The notes under the pieces: generated by a model
What the model saw: the letters and a program-made list of their open reading frames with translations, nothing else
Told to the model about the DNA's origin: nothing
The model's database searches: none
From: Adiantum capillus-veneris
Lineage: Eukaryota; Streptophyta; Polypodiopsida; Polypodiales; Pteridaceae
Reading direction: 5' to 3'
NCBI GenBank assembly: GCA_014529385.2
Contig: CM043951.1
Coordinates: 110,150,469-110,214,468, forward strand
DNA length: 64,000 nt
Position numbers and translations under genes: made by a program
Part shown: piece after piece, positions 12,450-23,852 of the stretch
Numbering within the stretch: the first letter of the stretch is position 1
Layout of the letters: each line of letters starts with the position of its first letter

Positions 12450-15400
12450 ATATGGAAAAAAACGCTAACTTCGGATTGTTGAGTGCAACAGGGTCTATGG
12501 CAGCCTCGAAGTCATCGGAAAAGAAGAAGAGAATGACAATCAAAGACTATCTGGACGAGGTGGAACCATTTGTCATTCCAGAGGGAACATTAAAGCCCAC
12601 AAGCACCTGGATACAGGAAGATCTACTAGAGTCAAACGACCTAAAGATCTACGAAGGTGTGTTCAAGGACAATGACGAAAATGTAATAGAGCTGCCAATG
12701 CTGCCAAGGGAGCTCAATGAATTTTTCTAAAGCAAAATGGCCGGCTACTTGGAGAAAATTGACCTCCATAACTATTTCGAAGCAATCCCAGCAGGGGTGG
12801 ACGTCAAAAGGGTATGGGAGTTTGTGACCAGCATTAAAGAAGATGGAGTGGCCAAGGTGACTGATTTGCATGGAAGACCCAACATAGAGATCATTATCAC
12901 GAAAAGGGTTGTTGCCCATGCACTAGATCTCTCCAATCAGGTAGACAGCGTGACAAAGAGAAGGGATGAAGTAAAGGTGTACAAAGAGAAAAAGGCTAAT
13001 TACACTTTTGAAGACATCACCAACCCAAAGGTGGCGATTATGAGCCAATTGTACAACTAATACTTCCACATGTGCACGAAGAGGCCGCAGAAGTACAGGA
13101 TGCCGCCAGATGCAATTGCCACAACATTTACTTGGGCAATGACGAAGGGCACCCCAAAGATAATCAATTATGCGGCATACATACATGACAACCTGGTGAA
13201 GATGGGAAACAAAAAGCCAACCTACATAGTGCCAGGAGAGATGATAACCAAGGTAGTTTATGCAGCACTGCACGCCAAGGGAAGCTGGCCTGACCCCCCA
13301 TCTCAGAATGACTAGCTCAGGGTGAAGGAAGACAAAGAAGATGAGCCACAAAGAGCACCAAGGGTGGCTACAAGGTTGAAAAGACGACTAGAGCCAGTGG
13401 AAGAGGAGCAACCTGAGCAGAAGAAAGGCAAAAAACAATCTGCTCAAGTGCCGGTCAAAGAGACTCGATCAAAAAAAGCGGCTAGACTCCAGAGGCTGAT
13501 GGAGAGTTTTCGAGCAGAAAGAGCCCTCAAGGGCGATTTAAACGAATTATGGAAGTCATCCCTCGAGTCTATGTCCGGATCCTCAAGAAGAGTGCAGAGG
13601 GACCACTTTGAAGACTACATCAAGAATTTCGAGATTCTTGATGAGGCAGCGGAAAACATTCCCCACATCCCTTTCACCGAGGAAGAAGTGGAGTAGATAC
13701 GACAGACGTTGCTAGATGAACAAGAAAACCAGGAAAGGGAAAGAAAGACGAAAGCAGATAGAGATATAAAGGGCAAATCTACATCTTTACCAGATAGCCC
13801 TAAACCTAGCCCACAGCCATCATCATCACCATCACCACCTCCTAGCAGCCCTCCACCAGAAGATAAGGAGGCTGGAGACAATCAAGAAGAACACCGGGCT
13901 GAAGAGCAAGAGAAAAAGCCAAAACCTGAGCCCAAGGAAGAGGCCAAGCCTGCATCTGAGCAAAAAGAACTTGAAGAAGCATATTATGCATTTTTGGACC
14001 TGCTAGCTGCAGGTTATACAAGGGAAGAAGCCGCCACAACCGCATTCAACTTGGCAAGGACAGGGCATGAAGAACAGGTCCTAGGCATCCGGCTAATTTA
14101 GCTAAAGGAGATTTCTACTGACACGGTAGACCTGCACCCACCCTCGAATGATTGGGATGTGGTGATGACAATGCTAGCTGGAATAAGGGCACAATCTGTG
14201 GCATCAGACGAAGAATTGATAACTCTAAAGGCCACTGAAGTAAAGACCAAGATGGAAAGAGATCTACTGCAGACAAAAAGCCAAGGACACAAAGAAAGAG
14301 AAGCTGACCTCCAGGCCAGCCTGGCCACTGCTCTACAAAACTGCCAAGCAAAGGAAGAAGCAAATGAGGCAGTGGCAAAGAGATTGCAAGCAGCTGAAGA
14401 AGAGTGCCTGCAACTCAGCAAGTCATTGCGAGATGCAGAAAAAGAAAGTGATAATCTGATACTTCAGCTAGCAGAAGAAACTAAAGAAGTAGAGGCCTTG
14501 AGGAATGCTAAAGAGAAGGCAGAAATAGAACAAGAAGCAAGCCTGGATGAAGTCCTTGAGCTCAAGGACCAATTAAAAGTCAAAGATCAAACCATCCAGA
14601 GGCTGAGAGCATCACTTGTGAGAGTTATAGCTACAAGCTCAACTCAAGTTATTTCGGAGAGTCAAATGTATGAAGAGCAGATGCAAGAACTCCAAAGGGA
14701 GTTGACTCTTGAGAAGAAGCAGAGGGTGATCATGGCTGAAGGTTCTATCGCAATGCAAACCAAATTGAAGGACAGCCAAAAGGCCCTACAAGAAGAGTTG
14801 GAGAGCCTAAAGATAAATCTTGAGGAGGCTGAAAAAGTAAATGCTGAACTCAATGACCTCCTCGTGACTATGGGCGAACAAGCCGAAGTGGAAAAGCAGA
14901 CGCTCCTCAAGAAAATTAAGGAGTGGAAAGGCCGACAACAAGCAAAAGCAGAGAGCTAAGGGCCAACTGCCAATGAGGGCATCAACCTCGCCAATGTGGC
15001 AGATCCTGTGGACACACCCATGCCAGAGAAAAGCATAGCAGGCTCCTCTCAAGAGCCCTAGGATCTAACACAAGAAGAGGAGGAAAAATTGCAAAAAGCA
15101 ATAGAGGTAGAGCTCAGAGAAAGCACCAAAGAGGCCTTGGAATGGGAACAGAGGGTTTTCAAATCAATGACAATTCAGAAAATCGACGTGAGCGATCTCA
15201 GGCGTCAATGGCTACAACCCTCTCTCCCATACCCATTGCTTAAATATGAAGCGGCAACAATAAACCAGCGGATCAGAGAAGAGCCAACGGTCCCTCTCTA
15301 CAATGTAGACACCTTGAGGCCAGAAGGAGTAAGGCTGATAGTGGATTCTTAGCCCAAGTGGATGAAGGCTTGGCTTACCAAGTACCAGCAATACCTAATA

Positions 15401-15945
15401 CACTTGGTAGAGGCACCTAAACACATCAGAGACAACCTCAGCTTCTGCCCTCTACCAAGGGTTAGGACGTGGAAAGCACACGAACTCTTACAGAGAAGCC
15501 AACCCACTTGGCTGAACTACCCAAAGCTGCCAGGCGTGAAGGCAGGTGAGAGAATAAGTGTACAATACATGGTGAAAACCCTAACGGGCGCCATAAAGTT
15601 GTTCACTGGCTCACCTGACCTTACATGCATCATGATGAGAAAGATCTGCAGAACCATCCTAGCAGTGTTTGAAACCTTCAAGCCAGGACAGGTGACTGAC
15701 AGCATATTTTTCTTCCAGGACACATACAAATGTGCTTATGATATGTCAGGTCCGCCTACCAAGGAGGTGATACATGCATTATACCAAAGAATCATGTTCC
15801 TCCCATCTTATCACCTCCAGGCGTTTGAAGAAGCTTTCTACACGGGATTCTTTACCATGCATACAGACATCTTTGGACCAACAATGCTAAATCTACATGC
15901 ACGGTACGAATCACTGCTAAAGATGCGGGAGACCATAAGGTGAAG
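12450..15945 (+). mobile_element. Extra 3' coding block with coiled coil (15 kb element)
   Basis: Between the palindrome array and the 3' LTR is about 3.5 kb of coding-like DNA on the element's strand. The first part (12.45-13.3 kb) has the segment VWEFVTSIKEDGVAKV and a later KMGNKKPTYIVPGEMI. A related domain occurs in the minus-strand element at 43-53 kb. A Pro/Ser/Glu-rich linker follows (13.7-13.95 kb), then a long Glu/Lys/Leu heptad-rich coiled coil (about 14.16-14.96 kb), and a final segment (15.1-15.94 kb) with no recognised domain. Extra 3' frames of unknown role are known in Tat/Athila elements. The block is broken at several points. Confidence 0.7.
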
Positions 15946-15980
15946 CAAAAGATCAAGGCCATGTCGGGGACGACATGAAC

Positions 15981-15994
15981 AAGGAGGGGGGGGA
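15981..15994 (+). promoter_or_regulatory. 3' polypurine tract of the 15 kb element
   Basis: AAGGAGGGGGGGGA ends directly at the TG of the 3' LTR. This is the plus-strand priming site of LTR retroelements and fixes the LTR start at 15995. Confidence 0.88.
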
Positions 15995-16927
15995 TGTTAG
16001 AAGCTGGACACACCCCACGGCATCTAAGTACTCGGCGGATTATTATTTTTTTGTAATTAGTCATTCATTGAGGAAAACCTGGTTTTTCACCTTGTAAATA
16101 TTGGGACTTACAAAAGTTTCCAGATTGTATCCCAGTTTTGATAGTTAGATGGACTAGATGGATGATTTTGAAACTTTAGGGTTTGAGAAGTTGTAAGGTA
16201 TATATATCACTTTTTGACCTTTATGAAAAACCTTTTGTCATTTTAAACAAGTTTAAGTTTGTGAGTGAGCGTACTGTGTACGTGAGAGAGAGTGTGAGCT
16301 TTGTCTTGACGCTACGTGTGCTACGGTGGTTGGAATTGAGTGCAGAGAAGTGCAGTGTGTTGCCCCCGACTAGAGCTACGAGCTGATACCAACATTGTGC
16401 GCGTACGGTCCGGCTTTGGGAGCTCCTTCTACAAGCTTTATCGGTTGTTTGGGTGAGTATACGTTGTCCGATTTTGCATTGCAGCATATCCACGCGTTCA
16501 CATTGAGTAGAACTACACATTAGGAACTTCATATTTCGGAAACAAAGACCTGCAAATTTCGGCCAGACATCCTATGTATTTCTGCACCGGGTGTTTTGGG
16601 TCGTGATTTTGGTGCACAGACCTTAGGGAGAGTGGCCTATAGGTATTAGTAGGGTCTCCTTCAAGTTCTATGGTGTTTCGGAATTGTTTGATAGGTATTC
16701 GGCTCTAGCAAGCGTTGTAGGAAGCATCCTCTTTCGTTCTCTTGAAGACTGTGACTTAGACAAGTGGTAGGAGCCTCTGTAGGAATTAGTTAGGAGTCGG
16801 TCGAGTGTAGGTTGACACCTTATGCTTGCTTCCACACGCCTACGGGTCGAGCTTCGTCCTTAGCTGACATTACTTGTTAGGTGAGTTCTCGTTGTGCTGA
16901 CGTCCGTCGCGGCGTACCCGTCCAACA
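15995..16927 (+). repeat. 3' LTR of the 15 kb element
   Basis: 933 bp from TGTTAGAAGC to CCAACA, about 95.8% identical to 1894-2826 by my count, with most differences being transitions as expected from cytosine methylation in silenced DNA. Followed by the TGAGG duplication. Confidence 0.92.
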
Positions 16928-16932
16928 TGAGG
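16928..16932 (+). repeat. Target site duplication, right (TGAGG)
   Basis: Second copy of the 5 bp duplication. From 16933 the sequence of the interrupted TIR transposon resumes and matches 25806 onward. Confidence 0.9.
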
Positions 16933-18053
16933 CATTTTATCTCATGTCCTACAAAAATCCCCACTCTTATTTATATGCAATCAACCGTAAGAAATTACTG
17001 TTTTGGGCAAAATGCACTGGTCCATCAACTTTGGAGGCTTGTAGTGACCAAGGGATGAGAAAAATTACAAGTTTCTCATTTTTTCCATATGTAGTAGTTA
17101 TTGAACTATAAGCTCATGAAAGGATTTTTCAAAATGAGTGGATCTACTATGGTTTTGGAAAATTTTCCCAAAACCCTGAAAGGACACTTTTATGTCCTGT
17201 TAGGTTACCATTCTAGTGTTAAACAATCTAAAACGTATCTTGTCCTTGACAAAGTGTTTGGTGTTTCGCGAGGCAGTAGAATTGAATCAACCTAGCTAGC
17301 ATGCCTTGCATGCGGAATTGTAAGCCCTTGATGAGAGTGATGGCCTCAAAAGTGAGTGCCCAAAACAAGAGTGCCTTGCACAGTAGCTTGTACTACTAGG
17401 GAGACATCCTAACTCGATGCCGTCCCACGGAAAATTAGAGCAGATATTCGTATTTTACCAGTTTCGCAAACGTGTATACCAATGCCCTTGATTTGAAGTG
17501 AATAGGTTGTATCCGTGTACCTGTCAGAAGCCTTGCTTCAAGTGAAACTGTCAAAGCACTTTGCTTTGCACATCATACACTATTTTCCAAAATAAATGTG
17601 AAAACGTGGAAAAAACAAGAAAAACTTAAAATTGTCTAACTTGGTCATCCTGCTATTACCAGCTACCTTGAAATTTTGAAGGACAAATGTGTTGGAAGAT
17701 GGCTCATAGCCATAGTTGCTGTGTGAGAGAGAGTTGTCGCATATATCATATACACCCTTGTTGCATGTAATGAAATAACACGCAGACAAACGGACAAATT
17801 TCTCCAAGTTTTTTATGCTCATAGCATAAGCCAGACGGGAAAATATCAATGCAAGATGCCCAACTGGAAGTCGTGCTTCCCTTAACAACTTATGGAGTTC
17901 CTAAGAGCTCATAGTCAAAGGATATTTATGCTAACAAATAGATGTCATAGCAAAAGAAAGTCGACCGTGTTGATCATTCACAGATAATCGACCTTGTCAA
18001 ATTGTACTCTATAGTATAAAACCAAAAAAAAAAGATACTAGCAAGAGATCTAC

Positions 18054-18713
18054 CTTGTATCTGCTTGGTGTGATTACTGGTATTCTGAGGATTTGTAGAT
18101 GGAGCCTTGCTCCCATGATGTCCAATGAAGCTTGTCTGATTGTATGAATGGTAGACAACTGGCCTAGAAGTCAAGCTCGAGCTAGTTGCTTGATATCTGC
18201 TTGGAATTGCGGTTAATGATCGGTCTGGCCGAGTACTTTGATCATACAGTCAGAGGTGTATCATTCAAGCCACATGTTGTGCATGTGCATGCATGTACTA
18301 CTAAACAACTATGTTGGCACTTAGGGTCGGTCATACTTACACCTTGACGTTTGTCCTTTGACAAACATCTCTTGGAACAACTGTCCTTCCACCAGAAACA
18401 ATGTTCTCGGAGCTTGTGTTGACTAATGCAAAAGCTTCTACAAAATTGAAATGAATAAGAAACATCAATTTCAACTTTATTGTACTTACCGGCCACTGGA
18501 AATGTCTAGAGCGCCATCTCCATCAGATATGAAGCGATTATTGATAAGAAGGTCATGGCTCCACATTGTTGGCGATGGTGGATAACCAAAAGCCTTGCTT
18601 TCCTTGAAGCCAATGTTGGGTTGAAGCTGATAATAATTGTCTCTGCATGGCCAATGCATGCCACCTTGATGGTCATCACTCTTACATGAACTTGAGTGGT
18701 TGTTTGCCGCCAT
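18054..18713 (-). pseudogene. Spliced Cys-rich gene fragment, host-like, family uncertain
   Basis: A start codon at 18713 opens 75 codons (MAANNHSSSCKSDDHQGG...) ending at a consensus donor CCG|GTAAGT (18490/18489). After a 52 bp AT-rich stretch ending TTTTGTAG, a second exon (18437-18343) encodes a Cys-rich piece with HCFWWKDSCSKRCLSKDKRQ and ends at a GTGTAAGT donor. A third stretch ending CAAG|GTAGAT at 18054 is Ser/Thr/Gln-rich (SRYQATSSSLTSRPVVYHSY). The C-rich basic exon weakly recalls the second zinc finger and nuclear signal of SBP-box factors (KRSCRRRLAGHNKRR), but the first finger is absent and the spacing is off by one. A WRC-type domain is another weak option. The fragment lies inside a short-LTR element and may be captured host sequence. 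The 52 bp intron is shorter than usual for plants. Confidence 0.35.
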
Positions 18714-19363
18714 GGTTGCCGACCATTGAGCATTAGCCTTACAATCCCAAAAGCGTCAAAAGTTTTGTGTTCTGTATTGCACGAAAATTTTTCGTATCGA
18801 GCTCTGCCGATCAATCAAGAAGAGAGTAGGGGGCCAATCGTAGGCACCTCCCTTAAGTGTAAGATACCCTAATTTTCTCTTGGGCAGCCCAAGTGGGTTA
18901 AAAAAAAAAAAATCTCGAGCTGCAGCGATGGCGGCAGCGAACGTAGCAAAATCTCATCCTAGCACGCATAAGAGGCCGCTAGGGCACATGTCAATGTGTT
19001 GAGTCTTTCATCCCTCTGCAATGAAAACCCGGCAAGCCCAAGTTGGTGCGATTTTGTTCAACTCGATGCTACCCCACTCCCGGCTAACCTCCCCTACACA
19101 CATCGTTCTCAAATTGGCCTCCCCGCCTAGCAAGGGATTTTGCACATGCATTGTGCCTCGACCCCGATCTCCTGCTTAGCCGCCCTGCATACCACATGCA
19201 AGACCATGCACCCCAAATTTTTCAAACAAGGGAGAGAGAGAAGACTCCGAAGTGAATTTGACGCCATGTCTCGTACTGCATTCCACAGAGAGAGACCTAA
19301 AGAGAGAGAGAGAGTTCCTTCCCCTCCTCCATAGCTCTCCCCTCCTCTGAGCTTTGATACCAG

Positions 19364-19506
19364 TGAAAGGGCAAGGGAACTGGAACATGCTAATCTCCAC
19401 CCAGCCATGCCCTATATAGGCCCTTGGCCTGCTAAATATAGGGACCCCCTTGACTGCATGTCCATCTTGGCCCTTGGCCGTGACTGGTCCTTCCCTTGTC
19501 CTGACA
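19364..19506 (-). repeat. LTR-like end of short-LTR element, copy A
   Basis: 143 bp, TG...CA on the minus strand, with TATATAGG-like motifs in the middle. The initiator tRNA-Met-like primer site follows at 19362 downward. Similar to 37837-37950, with shared phrases CAAGGGGG, CCAAGGGC, CTATATA and GGGTGG in order. Confidence 0.55.
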
Positions 19507-19539
19507 ATCCAACTTTCCTTTGGGAGAAGGGCAACCAAA

Positions 19540-22500
19540 TTATAGTCTAAGGGCTGATTTGGTCAGTAGAAAGGATGATATTACCTTTGGGAAACTCATG
19601 GATATTTCTTCTAAGTTAAAGAGGCAATGGAAGTATGTAGTCAACCCCATGAAGAAGGAGCCTCCAAGGGTTCAGTGAGAGTCCTGTCTTTGAATGATCT
19701 ACTTGATATATGCCCTACTATGGATGCATGTCATAATAGAAAGTGCATTTTAGAGGCATATATTGATGGAGGTGCACAAATATGTGTTATTACTCAAGCT
19801 TGTGTATCAAAGTTAAGACTCAACATGAGGAAGAATTCAGGGTTTTGCAAATGTTATGCCCATGGGTATTGGTGCTTTCCCTCTCATCCTGGGATGACCA
19901 TGATTACGAACAACAAAAGCTCTACAGGATTGGGGACATGGTATTATCACTCTCTACAATAGAAGGGGTGATAAGAAGAGGTTTAACATGGCTAGAAATA
20001 ACTCTTTGGATGCTGATTTTGATGATCAAAGTGAGTAAGAGTACACAAGTGAAGAAGAATAAAATGGGGATGATGGCAGCAGTGAGGTGGAAGATAGCAT
20101 AGATAGTGATCTAGATGTTTTCTCCATTGTTTCTTAAAGAAGAGCATGATGAGAAACAAAGATTTCTTGTCCTTATGGAGAATGAGGATATCTCTGGTCC
20201 TTATGAAAAAATTTAAGATATGATGCAACCCAAAGTTCAACCTAATGTGAAACAGGAGTTGATACAAGGTATGTTGTCTCCTGACTTGACTAGTCATTAG
20301 AAGGGTGAGTACCTACATATGATACAATAATTTTCCAATTTATTCATCACTTCTTATGAGGAAATAAGAGTCTTCAAAGGCGAGGAAATCCACATTCCAA
20401 TCAATGAAGGATCTCAGCTCGTACGCCAAAAGTTAAGGAGAATGGGACATATACAACTTAATGCCACTAAGGAAGAGGTAGAAAAACTTCTCAAAGTAGG
20501 TTTCATATGTCTTGTGAGTACTGTAGAATGGGTAATTCATATTGCTATCACACCCAAGAAGGATGGAAAGTGGAGGATTTCTGTTGGCTTTAAGCCTCTA
20601 AATGCAGCCATGAAGAGGGATAAATACCCTCTTCCTTTCATAGACGATATACTTGATTCTATTTCAAGGCATGAGATGTATAGTGTATGTGATGGATTCT
20701 CTGGATATTTTCAACTCACCTTGGCTTGAAAATATTGAAAGAGGACCACATTTATCACACCATGGGGATGCTTTTGTTATTGTGTGCTTCCTTTTGGTCT
20801 TATGAATGGTTGTGCACGGTACCAAAAGCGCGTCAATAAAGTGTTCTCTCCCTTTCTTGGCAAGTTTGTGAAGGATATTATTGATGAATTTTGTGTTTAT
20901 AGCTTTAGAAAGGATCATTGTGCAAATCTTGGGATGGAATTGAAGCAATATGATAAAAGTGGAGGTCAAATCAACCCAAAGAAGTGTCACCTTGCTAAAC
21001 CAAGAGTGAATTTCTTGAGGCATATGATCTCAAAGAATGGGATTGAAGTGGAAGGATACAAACCAACTTGTCACTTTTATTCAAAAGTTGAAGTATCTTT
21101 CAAGGTTCATTCCTTTTCCTCAACTTCTTTATCCTCTACAGAAAGTAGCAAGGTTGAATCCTCTACAATGGACACATGAATGGCACGTGGACAGGTCTCA
21201 AAATGAAGAAGCACAAGGTGCAACACAAGCTTCAACTGGCTAATTGTATGTGATAAAGGATGATTCTGCTCTTTACTTGGGAGGAGAAGCTTTGGAGAGG
21301 GAGGAAGAGTTTCTATAAATAGGTATGTTTCCATCAGAGTAGGAGAAACTAAAGAAGTATGCCTTCCTTCCTCGTGTCAAAAGGTATGTGCTACTTGGTG
21401 ATGCCTTTATATGAAGGGGGCTGATCTTGTGATGATGAGAAAAGTGCCTTGGAAAGAGTAAATCTATAGAATTTTGGAGGAGAATCGTGAGGGTTCTTGT
21501 GATGGTTACTTTTCTTCAAAGATCACTTTGCATAAAGTCTTGCAGGAAGGATATGTGTGGCCAAGCATTCAATGTGATGTTCATCATTGGCAAAAGTCAT
21601 GTAAAGAGTGAAAGCATGGAAAATAGGGTTCTCAAATCAAAAATTAGAAGCACCATTGTGGATTATGATGAGTTTGAGAAGTGGTGTATTGATGCAAATA
21701 GGTTCTCTAGTTATGAAAGCTAGTGGCAAATGTTACATGCTTACTGTTGTTGACTATCTATCTAGGTGGACCGAAGCCAAAGTTGTTAAGAAAATCACAA
21801 GCAAAGAAGTCTCCCAATTTATATATGAAGATATTTTATGCAAATTGGGCATTCCATTAGAGTTACATTTTGACAAGGGCCGGTGAATTATCTATGTGAG
21901 AAGCTTCATGTGCATCACAGGTTTACTACTCTATAATATCCCCAATGCAATGGAATGAGCTAGAGGTCTAATGGAGAGCTCATAAGGATTCTTACAAACA
22001 TAACAATTAAAGACTTGGAATTTAGAGCTATCTTGTGCTCTATGGGCTTATAGGACTTCCATCAAATCAGCACCTGGTTTCTCTCCCTTCCATGTAGTTT
22101 TTGGCAAAGAGGTTTTACTTCCTGTTGAGGTGGAGATATCAGCTTTGAATCTCATCTAGAGCTTGAAGAGGAGCCTAATGATGCACTCAAGGAGAGTCTT
22201 TTATATTTTCAATGTGTACAATTAGATAGGTTGTTGGATTTTGATCATTATGAGCATGTCTTGAAGAACAATCAAGCAAAGGAAAAATGAGAACGTGAAG
22301 GATAAAGACATCAAGAAGGGTGACATAGTTCTTTGTTACAATGAAAATATTGATAACACTTTTCAAAATAAGTTTCAAACCAAGTGGTACGGTCCTTTCT
22401 TGGTCTTAAAGAAGTTTCCAAATAGCACATATCAGCTTGTTGACTTGGATGGTACCCCACATAAAGCATGTGTGAATGGCTACATGTTGAAGAAGTATAT

Positions 22501-23100
22501 TGCAAGGCTGATGAGTGTGATTTAGGATGAGCCTTCTTTTGAGGAATGTTTTGATCATGTGGTCAATGATGAAGAGAAAATGAAGACTTCCTCATCTCGT
22601 TTATAAGATCTCTTTTTTGTTGTTGACCATGAATGATCTAGCAGGCTGGGGTGTGGCACACTATGTTGGTCTTGACACCCCATTTTTTGTAAATTTGTAC
22701 ATGTGGACATGATGGTTGATATCAAAAGGGTATGTGGAATTTCTTTTAGTGGGTCTTTAGCTTTCTTTAGGCAACACAAATACATGTAGAGCAAATCACT
22801 GGCATAGCGCCAGCTGTTGAGTTAATGTATGTGCTCGCTAGTGAGTTTTTTGAAGTGAGACTGTATATAGCTAAAACTCATGTAAATTTTTTAAAAAGTT
22901 CATCCAAAGTCTAGATGCCTCCTTGATGGTTTTTGATGCAGGTTTTGCCCTCGCCTTGCCTTCTCTACACGTAGTCGAGCCACGATTAGTTCCCTGTTTG
23001 CGTCAATTTTTCATGTAGCACTGTGTAGATTCAATTTTGGTCATCTTTATATTTATTTCCATTCATTTTTAATCTTTCTTCCAAGATTTAAAGTTCCCCA
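19540..23100 (+). mobile_element. Ty3/Gypsy retrotransposon, broken, plus strand (family G2)
   Basis: Parts in order: protease-like segment with an AYIDGGAQ motif (about 19.68-19.83 kb), reverse transcriptase (20.44-20.95 kb, with KKDGKWRISVGFKPLN, KDKYPLPFIDDI-like and LPFGLMN segments), integrase core (21.7-21.9 kb, VVDYLSRWTEAK and LHFDKG), integrase C-terminal part (22.3-22.5 kb, FQTKWYGPFLVLKKFPNSTYQL), a purine-rich run and the start of a 3' LTR at 22664. The LTR can be followed by similarity to the 41.0-42.0 kb LTR until about 23.1 kb. No 5' LTR or gag is seen; the left edge lies next to the short-LTR element at 19506. Many breaks (more than ten). It looks old. Confidence 0.85.
22664..23100 (+). 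repeat. Partial 3' LTR of family G2 (plus-strand copy)
   Basis: Begins TGTTGGTCTTGAC after GGCTGGGGTGTGGCACACTA. The same junction appears on the minus strand at 35782 (GGTTGAGGTGTGGCAAACTA then TGTTGCACG), which fixes the LTR start in both copies. Similarity fades near 23.1 kb. Confidence 0.7.
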
Positions 23101-23600
23101 ATTGGAGTTGCTTTGTGTCTCACAGCACGCAGGGATAAATTTGCCTCTCTTTTGCAGTTGTGTGCATGCCGTAGAGCAAACTAGAGAGAAAGGGCTTTTT
23201 CCCTCCCCCCTCCTCTACAGTCGTCCTTCTTTACTTGTTCCTGCACCTTATTGCTACTCCTCCCTCCTTCCCTTCTCATGCCCTTTTGCCTCCCTCAAAG
23301 GGACACACAGAGAGAGAGAGAGGGGGGGGGGGGGGGGGTCAAAATGGCGATCACTAAAAATGAGAGGGAGAATACACCCATTGACCATGAGCAACATAGA
23401 TGATGCACACTGCAAACAAAAACAAAACATGCTAATAAGAGCATATAGCACCAAAAACATTTGATTATAAGAACTTCACTTTTGCATGGGCATCTACCTA
23501 TAGCTAAATAAAACTACCAAGTATCCCCACATGTTTTTAATTATTGTGGTGAAGAACAGAGATGTGACAAGTAATTTCCATGTATGAGACTCTGCAATAT
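23101..23600. other. CT/GA-rich unassigned stretch with poly-G run
   Basis: No supported gene. Contains pyrimidine-rich text (23.19-23.29 kb) and an (AG)n run passing into about 18 consecutive G (about 23308-23338). Confidence 0.5.
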
Positions 23601-23629
23601 CTGTTGTGGTATATTTTACCAAATCTGTC

Positions 23630-23852
23630 TGTTGTGGTATATTTTACCAAATCTGGTTTAACTCTGAGCATGTGGTAGATTCTTGGTCTCCTATGAATGA
23701 CCACATGCTCAGAGCTAGACCAGACTTGGTAGAGTATACCACAACAAACACATATTCTATGAATTTCCACATTCTTAGAGCTAGACCAATCTTTGGTATT
23801 CTGTACAAATTTTCTTCTAGCTCTAAGCATGTGGTCATTCATAGGAGACCAA
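23630..23852. repeat. Nested inverted repeats (foldback structure)
   Basis: Arms 23630-23676 and 23700-23746 are inverted copies (47 bases, about 42 matching) with a 23-base loop. Arms 23683-23719 and 23816-23852 are a second inverted pair (37 bases, one mismatch) that overlaps the first. The shared core ACCACATGCTCAGAGCTAGA thus occurs four times, two in each direction. A direct repeat of GTTGTGGTATATTTTACCAA lies at the left edge (from 23603 and 23631). An RNA from either strand would form long hairpins. It may be a foldback transposon remnant or a small-RNA source. Confidence 0.8.

Larger units (their letters stand above)
9681..12450 (+). mobile_element. Internal non-coding region of the 15 kb element
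   Basis: About 2.8 kb without a convincing coding frame. It holds an internal purine run (AGGAGGGGGGGAGG, 9842-9855) that closely resembles the tract before the 3' LTR, and a CT/GA-poor stretch with CATTATAAG near 10493 that could be a promoter. From 11.45 kb on it holds the tandem ~285 bp units with palindromes. Confidence 0.6.
1894..16927 (+). mobile_element. 15.0 kb LTR retrotransposon, Ty3/Gypsy-type, non-autonomous (no RT/INT recognised)
   Basis: This fossil element has complete outer structure: LTRs of 933 bp each, a TG...CA consensus end pair, a TGAGG duplication, a primer site beginning at 2828 and a purine tract just before the 3' LTR. Inside, in order, are a long leader with palindromes, two small frames, a gag region, CCHC zinc knuckles, an aspartic-protease-like segment, a basic tail, about 2.8 kb of non-coding DNA with palindromes, and a separate 3' coding block ending in a coiled coil. 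I find no reverse transcriptase, RNase H or integrase motif, so it would have depended on another element. The coding parts are broken at several points, roughly ten. By hand I count about 39 differences between the LTRs (about 4.2%). With the grass rate of 1.3e-8 per site per year this gives about 1.6 million years, and several times more for slow-evolving woody plants. Confidence 0.9.
868..17218. mobile_element. TTAA-flanked TIR DNA transposon, non-autonomous, split by an LTR element
   Basis: The left end reads CACTAGAATTGCAAC (868-882). The right end, on the opposite strand, reads CACTAGAATGGTAAC (17218 inward), so 13 of 15 bases match as an inverted repeat. TTAA lies directly outside both ends (864-867 and 17219-17222). 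Just inside each end is a small hairpin around the shared core AGGACACTTTTATGTCCT (stem AACAGGACA / TGTCCTGTT at 880-903; shorter stem at 17181-17198). Without the nested LTR element and one copy of its 5 bp duplication the transposon is about 1.31 kb. I see no transposase frame, so it is non-autonomous. The inner sequence is confirmed by a second copy at 25.3-26.1 kb that lacks the LTR insertion. TTAA flanks with a C[AC]CTAG-like start recall piggyBac elements. A CACTA-type end is the alternative, but there the duplication should be a 3 bp direct repeat, which is not seen. Confidence 0.65.
17489..19506 (-). mobile_element. Short-LTR (TRIM-like) element with gene-like cargo, copy A
   Basis: On the minus strand an LTR-like segment (19506 down to 19364) starts TGTCAGGAC, has TATA-like motifs and ends TTTCA. 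One base later comes TGGTATCAAAGCTC, an initiator tRNA-Met primer-site match. Inside are a GAGGGGAGAGCTATGGAGGA leader and then gene-like exons. A diverged copy on the plus strand at 37837-39763 shares the LTR, the primer site, the leader and patches of the distal part, for example TGCAAAGCAAAGTGCTT and GGGTGTATATGATA. The 143 bp LTR and ~2 kb length fit terminal-repeat retrotransposons in miniature. I did not find the second LTR. It encodes no retroelement protein and looks broken. Confidence 0.5.

Noticed and set aside
17402-17413. Half-palindrome AGACATCCTAAC outside the 15 kb element
   Set aside because: It matches only the first ten of twelve bases, has no mirrored half, and lies outside the element.
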